From the NCBI GenBank assembly GCA_013076295.1, contig RQOL01000616.1:4616392-4680391 (forward strand): a stretch of 64,000 nucleotides of DNA. Reading direction: 5' to 3'. Origin of the DNA: Sanderia malayensis (Eukaryota; Cnidaria; Scyphozoa; Semaeostomeae; Pelagiidae). Of the stretch, positions 46,092 to 57,400 are shown one piece after another; the stretch's first letter is position 1; each line of letters starts with the position of its first letter. Position numbers and translations under genes: made by a program. The notes under the pieces were generated by a model, which was not told the DNA's origin, ran no database searches, and was given only the letters and a program-made list of their open reading frames with translations.

Positions 46092-49000
46092 ATGTCAAGT
46101 AACAACAACTCTGATTCGTGCTCCCCTCCAAGCAAAAGGCCTAAAATTTGCAGTACTCATAACGGTGAAGCTAACGACATTAAGAACGGGGTAAGTACAA
46201 CAAACGGCCTAAAAAAATGCTTTAAAATTTCTTGCTCATGGTAATCAGGTGTATCTGCTGTTTTGGGTTCGGCCGGGGGCTGCTACGCAAGCATTCTTGT
46301 ACCGACGCTGCATTGGCTTGTGGAAGCATATACTGTATCATTCGCTGTTTATGTTGTTCATAATAATTTTTGAGAACTTTTTATTTGATAATACAAATTT
46401 AAATTTGTATTATCAAATAAATTTGTTATTATTATTGTTAATTTATTATTGTTTTAAATTTTACACAGGTAACAAACATGGCACCTATTGATATGGATAT
46501 TGACGAAGGTCTCTACTCAAGACAATTGTAAGAAATTTTTCATAGCATTCCCAAGTTTCATTTCACCTAAAACATGGTCCTACCATATTTCATTGTGTCT
46601 TTTTGGTATAAAGAAGGTCATTTATTCTATGGATACATTTTTATTAGGTACGTGCTTGGCCATGAAGCAATGAAGAAAATGGGAGCTTCCAGTGTACTCA
46701 TTGCTGGAATAAATGGATTGGGTGTTGAAATAGGTCAGTCCACAAACTTTGCTCTGCATTTACCATTATCCTTCCTTGTTATTAACTTTGAACTTAAACT
46801 ATAAACAACATTATGTAATTGTATTTTGCAGCCAAAAATGTTATCCTTGGTGGTGTCAAATCAGTGACAATCTATGACAAAGAAGTGTGCACAATGATGG
46901 ATCTGTCTTCACAGGTTGGTTTCCAAAGTATTATGCATGCTCTAATGTTGTTAGTCCCAAAATTTGCTCTTACCCCATTTATGGCAATTTTTCATGTCAC
47001 TCATGCAGCAAAGAAAAATTTGTTAATTAATTGATATTGTATGCATTTCTGTGTCATGTGGCACTGCTTTCTACATTTTCTTTGTCACCAGACTGCACTC
47101 CTGTGAAATTTTCTTTTATTTCATTTTCTAATCTCCCCTCCAATTTAAAGCTGCCTTGAAAAGTTCCTAAAATAAAGTGTGTGCTAGCAAAAATAGCTGT
47201 CATGAGATTGTGAAACGAGTTTCAAGTTTTTGGCCCTTTTAATGCTGACCTTTGCAACTTTGGGTAACAAATAGAACCCATATAAGAAGGGCTGATAAGG
47301 TAGTGTTATTGTGTTATTTCAAGTTGAAGTATGCAGCCATTCCAGGCTGAAGTATGCAGCTATTTCAGACTGAAGTATGCAGTTATTTCAGGCAGAAATA
47401 TGCTGCTACTCCAGGCTGAAGTATGCAGGTATTTTAGGCTGAAATATGCATCTATTTCAGACTGCAGTATGCAGATATTTCAAGCTGAAGTATGCAGTTA
47501 TTTCAGACTGAATTATGCAGCTAATCCAGGCTGAAGTATGCATGTATTTCAGGCTGAAATATGCAGCTACTCCAGGCTGAAATCCGCTGCTATTCCAGGC
47601 TGAAGTATGCAGGTATTCCAAGCTGCAGTATGCAGCTATTTCAGGCTAACGTTTTATTGCATTTGTTTCAAGTTTGCGAATTTTCATTTGCATTTTTTTC
47701 AGTTTTATCTGACAGAACAAGATTTGGGAAAGAATCGTGCACACGCGTGTCTTTCTAAGCTGGCTGAATTAAACAGCTATGTTCCAATTACCATTCACGA
47801 AGGCAACTTAACTGAAGAAATGCTTTCCAAATTCCAAGTAAAAATCTATTGATATTTTTAATCAGTATATATTGTTTGCTTTCTTATATAATTATTATGC
47901 ACGTTTTTCGATATGCTAATACTTCCATGAATATTTTGTTTTTGCTGTTCATTTTAGGTCGTGGTTTTGGCTGATTCTTCACAAGAAGAACAATTACGAA
48001 TTGGTGATTATACTCATGCTCATGGAATTAAACTCATTGTGGCTGACACTAAAGGTTTATTTGGGTAGGTCTTGCGTTGTTGCCGAGTTTCCTTCTTGTT
48101 TCTATACCATGTTTTGATATGCATATTGATAATAGGCTTGATATCTCTTCAGGCAATTATTCTGTGATTTTGGCGAATCATTTATTGTGAGTGACATAAA
48201 CGGAGAACAACCTACGAGTAATATGATAGCATCTGTCACCAAGGTATCGTACTTTCTATTGAGCTCTCTCATGTTTAGCTGCCTTCAATGTCCACAGTGT
48301 TATTCCCATTAATCAGCTTGGTATAATTAGTTGATATTGTTGTTTTCAAGGATAAAGAAGGAGTTATCACATGTCTTGACGAAACTCGTCATGGATACCA
48401 AGATGGAGATTTCGTTACGTTCTCTGAAGTCAAGGTGAGTACAATTAAGAGGATCGCTCAGCGAAACACTCGGTTAAAACACTCGGTTAACTGAATGTTT
48501 AGCTGACTGATTAGTCAATTGGTTTCATCATGGATCTTCAAGTGGTTTTCTAAAAAGCATTTTATCCACTTTTTGGAATTAAAATTTTTTTCAGGGAATG
48601 ACGCAGCTTAATGGATGTGAGCCAAAGAAGATCAAAGTGTTGGGTTCGTAAACTCAGTGTCACGATTGTTGTTGATGTACGGTGGATAGTTCGCTCAATG
48701 CCCTTGCGTATTGTTTTGTGTAACAGGAATATATCTTCACATCATAGGTCCATACACTTTTTCAATTGGTGATACAAGCTCATATTCTGAATATAATAGT
48801 GGAGGCATCGTTACAGAAGTCAAAATGCCAAAGCTAATCAAATTCGTAAGCTAATTATGTTAATGTATTCGTAATTTATTCATTACATCTTCTGAATTTT
48901 TATAATAATTTTGAGTGCCATTTTCGTATGACATTTTCTCGTCCGATTGTTTTTCAGAAATCTCTTCGTCAATCGATAGAAGACCCAGAATTTTTAATAA

Positions 49001-52000
49001 CTGATTTTGCAAAATTTGATCGACCAGCACAGCTGCATTTAGCTTACCAAGCATTGCATTCGTTCAAATCAAAGTATGGTCAATTGCCACGATCAAGAAA
49101 TCATGAAGATGCAGATAAGTTTATTGATATTGTCAAGAGTCTGAATGAGAAAACCAACGCAAAAGTGAGCTATTATTTCTTATAGCAATGACATTATTTT
49201 GTATGTTATTGTTTACATCTAGCATTATTGAAGTATAGTACTATTTTTTATGGTTATTTCTAATTCAGGTTGATGAAATTGACGAGAAACTTCTTCGCGA
49301 ATTCGCATACCAATCACGTGGTAACCTCAGTCCAATGCACGCTGTGATTGGTGGAATATCTGCACAGGAAGTGATGAAGGTAATTCAACTCAATAATTTC
49401 ATGAAACCCGGTGGTTTTTATGCAATGGTTTTTATGCAACAAAGACCATATTATATTATGCGAGGACTCTCATACATGCAAATGATTGTTACCTTAGGCA
49501 TGTAGTGGCAAGTTCAACCCGACCATGCAATGGATGTATTTTGATAGTCTTGAGTGTTTACCTGAAAACGGAGAACTACCTGCGGAGGAGCTTTGTCAGC
49601 CACAGAATTGCCGGTACGACGGGCAGATCGCTGTTTTCGGGCACCACTATCAGCGTCAACTACTTTCTAGTAAATATTTCCTCGTAAGTATCTGCTTAAG
49701 AACCTTTAGAACGTTTTGTGGGCGAAGTTGATTATTGTAACGGATGATTATTGTAGGTGCCATATGGCCGGTTTTATCACTTGAATCTATTCTTTGAAGA
49801 GTATGATTTTGATGCCTGCTGCTTTGTTTTCATACAGGTTGGTGCGGGTGCTATTGGTTGTGAGTTATTGAAGAATTTTGCAATGATTGGTCTTGGATGC
49901 TGTCCGGAAGGAAAAGTGATCGTCACAGATATGGACACGATTGAAAAGTCCAATTTAAATCGACAGTTTTTATTCAGACCAGCTGACGTGCAGGTAATTT
50001 CAACATCCTTCAGTAGACTTTTGTTCGATTTGATTAAATTGTTGTGTAACTGCATGATGACTATCTGAATAAATGGCGTTTTTATTTTCGATTAGAAAAT
50101 GAAATCTGAAACAGCAGCTAAATCAGTTAAAGCAATGAATCCTGATATGAATATCATTCCACATCAAAACAGAGTCGGACCAGACACTGAATGTATCCTT
50201 TCGTGAATTATTAACTCCACAGTTAATTATAATATCATGAGAATCATGCTCTCGAGCAGGGCTCGCAGAATTTTCCTTAATACTTTATCAGCTACTTATG
50301 ATGATGAATTCTTTGAAGTGTTAGATGGCGTGGCAAATGCCTTGGATAACATTGATGCTAGTAAGTGCATGCAAAGATGCAAGACAGTGTCTTTATTTGA
50401 TGCCGATGTTATTGTGGCATTCACATGACTCTGTTCTTCAAGTGAAAAATACAGTCAACCATTATTCTTGTTTTGTAAAGGAGTGTACATGGATAGAAGA
50501 TGTGTCTATTACAATAAACCTTTGCTTGAGTCTGGAACTCTTGGTACAAAAGGAAATACACAGGCTTGTACTTTTAAATCTGATTATGCGAACTTTTTTT
50601 GTTTTTGTAATCACAGTTTTAGTGTATGCTCTAGCGTATTGAACCTTGAGTGTGTTGTATTCTGACTAACTAATGTTTTATTCAGGTTGTCCTGCCTCAC
50701 GTTACTGAGTCGTACAGTTCTTCGCAAGATCCCCCTGAGAAGTCAATCCCAATTTGCACTTTGAAAAACTTTCCCAATGCCATCGAGCACACCATTCAGG
50801 TATCACTGTTCATGATTGATGATAGTTGGTCTTGGTGATTCTTCTTGAAATTTGCAATGACTTATGCAATCGCCGGCATGTGTCGTTTTCTAGTATCTTC
50901 AATAAGCAATTCTTTATTTTACAGTGGGCAAGAGATTGCTTTGAAGGTCTTTTCACCAAACCAGCTGAATTGGTCAACCAATACATCAAGTAAGTAGTAC
51001 TTTTACTATTCAGCCGACTCATTTTCTAATAAGAGCTCCATTCTCTTCTCTAGGGGCCCTATGTCATGTAATACTCTTTAGGGACTCTGTGTCATTTAAT
51101 GGTTTGATGTAATTTCGATCAATATTTCCGTTTAAGTGATCCACAATTCATGGAAAGAAGTCTCAAAATGCAAGGAATGCAAGTTGTAAGTTAACTTTTA
51201 TGTCGACCAAGCTAAACCTGATTATAGGCTAATATAGATGAGATAGTATTGACAATGTTGTTATTCATTGCAGATAGAGACATTGGATAGTGTTAAGAAA
51301 GCATTGACAGTGAACAACCCAAAGAATTTTGAATCTTGCATATCATGGGCTAGACTTACATTTGAAGAATATTTCTGCAATACTATCAAACAGTTGCTGC
51401 ACAATTTCCCTCCTAATCAAGTATATACTTGGTTGCTTTTCTAATTTTTTTGAAGCGTGTAGTATCTGATAGTTGTGTGTTGACTGACGTAATTCTTGTT
51501 TGTTGTAGCACACTAGCTCTGGACAACCATTCTGGTCCGGGCCAAAAAGATGCCCCCATCCAATTCAGTTTGACCCCAACGATGTACGTATGCTATTCCA
51601 TTTTGAATTCTTTTCTACTTGTAGGCAATATTTATCCAATTTCATTACATTAATTTGGAATGCATAACTGTTATTTTTTTAAGGAAACGCATCTAAATTT
51701 CGTCATTTCTGCAGCCAACTTATTGGCAAAGAATTATGGTCTCAAAGGTAAATATCTTCATTCTATTCAGTATTTTTGACACAAGCCTCGTGAAACTTGA
51801 GTGCTTAGGCACCCTGTTTACCTTGGAACCTCGACCAAAAGTGTCTTCTCTTAATTTTTAGGATCACAAGATGTGACGTTTATTCTCAAAGTCCTTAAAA
51901 CAGTTGATGTTCCAACGTTTGTCCCGAAATCAGGTGATTCTGTTGTTCATACCTACGTTGTCAGATGGAATCTTGAGAGTTACCAGTGGCTGAAGCATCC

Positions 52001-53777
52001 TTTATTATTAAGCCTTCTCCTGTATGTTGCAGTTCTATTGAAATGTTTCCTTGTCACTAAATTATATGTATTGTATTTATACTTACTCAGGTGTTGTTAT
52101 TTCTGTCACTGACCAAGAAGCAGAGCAAGCAATGCAGGGTACTCCAGGTTTGTTCTCTGTTTCTTTTGTTTCTTTCTTTCCTTGATGATTGATCCTCGTG
52201 ACATTTTAGACTTGGTCATCCATGTCACAGTGGTCGAAAGACTGAAATTCAATGTTTCATGTATTTATTTTTGTTTATTCTTTCTAAAGATGAGGATAAG
52301 TTGGATGAACTGAGGGACTCTCTTGCAACTCCTGCCTCCTTGAAAGGATTCAAATTGTATCCAGAAGAGTTTGAAAAGGTAGACAGATTTTCATTGGTTT
52401 TATTCTTCTTCTGTAGTAATCTCTGCATCGGCTATCATTATTTAATTATCATTGTCATGTATCGTCAGTTCAGATTCTGTTTTTATTTATATTTATATTT
52501 TTTAAGGATGATGACACCAATTTTCACATGGACTTTATTGTCGCATGCTCTAATTTAAGAGCAACAAATTACGAAATTGCAAATGCAGACAGGCATAAGG
52601 TAATGCATTCCATTCTGAAAACAGTCTTCATTAATTGCTTTAGTAATCTATGCTTACTCAGAATAACCTAACAGTGTCTGTATTTCTCATTTATTGCCTG
52701 TTGATTTCAGACGAAGCAAGTTGCTGGCAAGATCATTCCTGCAATTGCAACAACTACATCTCTTGTAACTGGTCTTGTTTGTCTAGAACTGTACAAGGTA
52801 ATTGACTCATTTTCAAATATGTATTCTTGTGTAAGTGTGTATATGTCTCTTCCATTTTACTATCTTTACTGGCTTTATGAGTTGTGATATTTTTATAACA
52901 CTTACTTGTCACTAACTACCTTTAAATATTCTTTTCTCGTCGCTTACTATTTCTACAACTACCTTTAAATATTCTTTTTTCCTAGCTTGTTCAAAAAAAC
53001 CAGAAGATTGAAACTTTTAAGAATGGCTTTGTTAATCTTGCTTTGCCATTTTTCGGCTTCTCTGAACCAATGCCTGCGCCTAAGATGAGCGTAAGTTCAT
53101 TTAGCTAAGCCTTATTTCATACGAAAATGCTCATGACATGTTAAAACCATGATTATTAATTTGTTGATGATTGATTTCTAGTACAATGGTAATGATTTTA
53201 CACTTTGGGATCGCTTTGAGGTTAATGGAAGGAAAGAAAATGGCCAAGAAATGACTATGGGCGATCTTATTGATTACTTCAAGGTTTTTTATTATTTGTT
53301 TCTATTTATTCATCATTGTAAAGCTGTAAAATTCGCTAATATATTATCATATTCGTATATTTATGATAATCTCTGCCTTTGCTTATGTGATGCTTTTGTT
53401 TATAGAACCAGCATCAATTGGAAATTACAATGATATCTCAAGGCGTGTCAATGATCTATTCATTTTTCATGCCTCCTGCTAAGATGAAAGAGAGACTGGC
53501 CACTCCGTAAGTCAAAATGTTGAATCATTTTGGGACAAAAATGTTTGTTTGTTGCTCAGAGGTGTCCGTTGATAGAGGTTCCACTGTGTTGCCTTTGTTA
53601 TCTCTTCATTTTACAAATAATTTTTATTTGACGTGCAGGATATCGGTAACAGTGGAGAAACTATCGAAAAAGAAGATAAATAAAGAACATATCCACCATC
53701 TTGTCTTAGAACTTTGCTGTAACGATGTGGATGGTGAAGATGTAGAAGTCCCGTATATAAGATACCGCTTACCATAG
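46092..53777 (+). CDS. UBA1: Ubiquitin-activating enzyme E1 (UBA1)
   Basis: 32 exons, 1052 residues (human 1058). Exons: 46092-46190, 46469-46527, 46648-46733, 46832-46914, 47703-47837, 47958-48064, 48153-48243, 48351-48434, 48595-48643, 48748-48845, 48958-49164, 49269-49379, 49498-49683, 49838-49993, 50096-50192, 50292-50360, 50481-50563, 50686-50799, 50925-50989, 51137-51185, 51274-51420, 51509-51583, 51684-51747, 51862-51933, 52091-52147, 52290-52378, 52507-52599, 52711-52797, 52986-53090, 53182-53283, 53406-53506, 53639-53777. It adenylates ubiquitin and passes it to E2 enzymes. The inactive adenylation half begins YSRQLYVLG; the active half has [14 protein letters not shown] from residue 466. 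The catalytic Cys is C624 in [11 protein letters not shown]-terminal ubiquitin-fold domain ends in VPYIRYRLP. Intron 17 seems to start with GC. Confidence 0.96.
46380..46421. repeat. 42-bp perfect palindrome in UBA1 intron 1
   Basis: The arm TTTATTTGATAATACAAATT(T) at 46380-46400 is followed with no spacer by its exact reverse complement at 46401-46421. The surrounding DNA is a low-complexity TTATTATT tract. It could extrude as a cruciform or form an RNA hairpin. Confidence 0.9.
47313..47647. repeat. 23-bp minisatellite in UBA1 intron 4
   Basis: About 14 tandem, diverged copies of a 23-bp unit, for example GAAGTATGCAGCTATTTCAG plus three bases. Copies alternate between TATTTCAGG and CTACTCCAGG forms. 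It makes up much of the large intron between the exons ending at 46914 and starting at 47703. Confidence 0.88.
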
Positions 53778-54426
53778 GAACTTTTTATTTAACTTCTTTG
53801 TAACATGCTAAATTTGTGGACAATTATACTGGTTATAACATTTTGCATTAAACAGCCTAAATCTCAGAATATCTTAGGAGCATTTGTTATTTAAGCTGTT
53901 ATTTTAGACTAAACCCTCAATGTTGTATGGACAGGCTTATGAAATATATTAATAGTTGATTCACGTTTCATTTGTCTCAAAACCATGACTTTCAATTTTG
54001 CTCCCCCATGACATCATCAGATGTCGCGCAGCCACCTATATCGCTGCGCAGCAGAATTTCTGATGGCCACTACAACTACGTGGACCAGGCCGGTGATGAA
54101 ATGTACCTACGCTTTTTTAAGTGAATAGCAACGTTTCTTCGTGTACATTTCGCTATTTGATGATTGGGACTTGAATAAAGGTATGTAACACTGATTTATT
54201 AAGAAGGGAAGAAACGAAATGTAACTATAATCTATCTACATATTAGCTTAACTTACGTGGCACTCCACTTGCACACCACACCACACACCCCTTCTCTTCC
54301 ATTCACGTTAGTTGGCAAGAAAATATATTTCTACCTTTAATAAATGGCTAGAGCCTGTAAATGACCCTTTAAATAGAGTATCATGAGATCAAATAGGTAT
54401 CTATTGAGGCTTGTATCATGCAATAA
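53778..54426. other. UBA1 3' flank and NFXL1 promoter
   Basis: About 650 bp between two genes on the same strand. It must include the UBA1 3' UTR and the NFXL1 promoter. A GCGCAG-rich stretch near 54026-54050 resembles promoter DNA. No other gene is seen. Confidence 0.5.
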
Positions 54427-57400
54427 ATGGAACTTCCACGTGATCTAGATGAAATGAATGGGGTTGACAAAGAACAATCACATCAAAACAAAGGAAGAGG
54501 AAGGGGCAGAGCAAGACCAGTTGCCAATGGAGAATCGTTTACTCCATGGAATATAAGAGGACAAAGTGGACACAGAGATCAAAGTAAACAAAAGGAGCAC
54601 AAGCCATCCGAGAAGGTTCACATCAAGAAATCAACCTGTAACCAGTTGAAGGAAGACCAATGGAAGACTAGAGAAGCTGCATGTGAAAGTCGTGTGGAGA
54701 AGGCGAAGAAAATAAGAGAAAAGGCTGCTGAAAATTTCTCACACTTATTAGACGACTCAGACTCGAGTGATGAGGAGCTTAAGGAAGAAGAAATTTTGAA
54801 AAATGCTGTTAAAAGTTACAAGAATCATCTTGATGGCAAGTAGTGTATTGATGGCAATGAGTCTAGTTTTAGAAAGTTGATTGGTTGTAAGATTGTTTAT
54901 TAGAATTATCTTTACACAACACATTTTTTTTAGATGAGAATGATCTTCCTGGACCAAATCAGAATCTCACTGATCTTCTTAATTCTGGTTCAAATGTTTG
55001 TCCTGTTTGCATTGATCCGATCAAACATTTGGATGCGGTATGTTAAGCCTTAACTTATGCAATTGATCTGAGTATAGTTGCCTTTAATCTTGCCTCGTAG
55101 TTGCCTAGAACATTTTAGCATGAATATGCCAAAAATTTATGTGCTTTCTTTGAAGGTATGGAGCTGTGTGAAGTGCTATGGATTATTTCATTTGCAATGC
55201 ATTCAACGTTGGGCTGGACAGAACATTGGTGCTCAAAACATATCCATGAATTCAGAGTCATCTCTTGCTGAACCATCTTGGTGCTGGTAAGCTGTTCTTT
55301 CAAGTAGTATCATTAACAGAATTAAGTCCACAGCTACAGTTAACATCTGGTGTCTCGACTCTCCGCTGTCTTGAACATTCATTTTTTTGAATGATTTCTC
55401 TTGTTTTTGTATAATATAATTGGGAATCCGTTATTTCGAACATCTGCTATCCTGAAAAAATTTCAATTTCCCTTGAGAGTTTGAGATAGCAGATGTCAAC
55501 TGTATAAAGTGTTTGATTCTGATGGTAAAAACTGTTTGTCTTCCAGTCCCAATTGCAGACATGATTATACCCAAGCTCAGTGTCCATCAAATTATGTGTG
55601 TTTCTGCGGCAAACAGGTTTGTTAATTTTCTCTCTGTGTTTTGTCATATTGGTCTCTTTATATTCTTCTTTCATTCTTTTTAATGACCTCTATCACTTTT
55701 ACCTACCTCTATGCAAGGAGATTTGATAATGTGCCTTGCACAATAATTGACTGGTAAAGAAGTGGTACATATTTTTCTTTTTAGGAAAATCCAAAATTTG
55801 ACCCCTGGTCAATTCCACATTCCTGCGGACAAGAATGTTTGAAACGCCTTCAACCTGATTGTGGACATGATTGTCTTCTTCTTTGTCATCCAGGTTGCTT
55901 TTTCATTTATCATTTATTCTGTCCAGTCTTATTGCCTTTTATTATCAATGGGATATATTCAAAGGGTGGCTTCTATCATTATTGCAGGCCCGTGCCCTCC
56001 TTGTCCTAAAACATTAAAGTCAAAGTGCTATTGTGGCAAAAAGGGTCCATCGGTTCGCAGGTGCTGTAATAAAGAATGGTTGTGCGGCCTCTCTTGCGAT
56101 CATCTCCTTTCGTGTGGCCATCATTCTTGCAAGACTCCTTGTCATCCAGGTTCGTAACTGTATTGGATATTTGCTTTTTGAAGATGTATGTTGTACAATG
56201 TGAAATGTTTTAGCAAAGTAGGTAGTTTCATTCTTCATGCGTTGTTGTAGGAGACTGTCCACCTTGCCTGGAAAAAAGCCTTCAACCTTGCTTATGTTTG
56301 AAGGAGATAGCTTTACGAAATTGTGCTGAACCTGTTTGGCAATGTGATAAGGTTAGCACATAACTTTTCATTAATAGTGTTCACTTTATAACTTAATCGA
56401 CTGTTTGACATTGCTTTTTACCATAGAACACCCACATGAAACTTGTTGATTGTTTCTTATATTTCCGTGGTAGATCTGTGGTAAAGTTCTTTCCTGTGAT
56501 TATCATACGTGTGAAAAAATTTGTCATGCTGGAAATTGTGGACCTTGTCCGAGGGGTGGAGAAAGATTTTGTCCTTGTGGAAAGATGGGTTTGTTTAAAT
56601 CTTTTTTAAGATAATATTTATAGCTTTTATGGCTAGAGCAATCGCAGATAGGGGTTTCATTGGGACAATGGCGTAGATGGGAAATTTTATAGGGCGGGGG
56701 CGAGAAATTCAGATTTTCCAACATAAATTTGATAAGCATTTTTGTTTCTTCAAGACTATGAATATAAGATAAGGAAATTAGCTAGAACTGAACGTAAACA
56801 GAAGATATTTATCAAGATCAGCAATTTTCCGACAAAACGGTAGTTTAGCTCTGCAGGGGGGGTTCGACCCCCTGACCCCCCTTTATCTACGCCACTGCAT
56901 TGCGATCTTCTTGGTTTTTCGTTTACATCTCTTTGATGATGTTTTAGGCTTTCGATTACCTTGCACGGAGAATATAATTCCATGTGAGGACACCTGTGGT
57001 AAACTTTTGGAATGTGGAAGCCATTATTGTCACAGGAGATGTCACTACGGGCCTTGCGAGACATGCAGGCAAATTGTCACAAAGAAATGCAGATGTGGTA
57101 GAAGAAGCAAAGAAGTGCCGTGCTGCCAACTATTCACTTGCGATATTAAGTGCAATAACATCCGAAATTGTGGCAGACATCCTTGCAAACGAAAGGTGAG
57201 TATTTCTATTATGTGTTCTGAGCTTCACAGAACGAGTGTATTATAGTTTTAATACTCTAGTATGCTCGTAAGACAATTGATAACCTTTAATTGAGTATTG
57301 AATGTGATTTAACGTTTCTTTTATTTTAGTGCTGTGATGGAAATTGCCCAACCTGTGAGCAAACGTGCAACAGAACATTATCATGTAGAAATCACAAATG

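Noticed and set aside
47331..47758. Open frames and a CRISPR-like look in the 23-bp repeat array
   Set aside because: The units are directly adjacent with no unique spacers and lie in a UBA1 intron, so it is a minisatellite and not a CRISPR array.
56863..56875. tRNA B-box-like GGTTCGACCCC
   Set aside because: There is no A-box at the right distance and no cloverleaf. It lies inside the hAT MITE as part of a short C/G palindrome.
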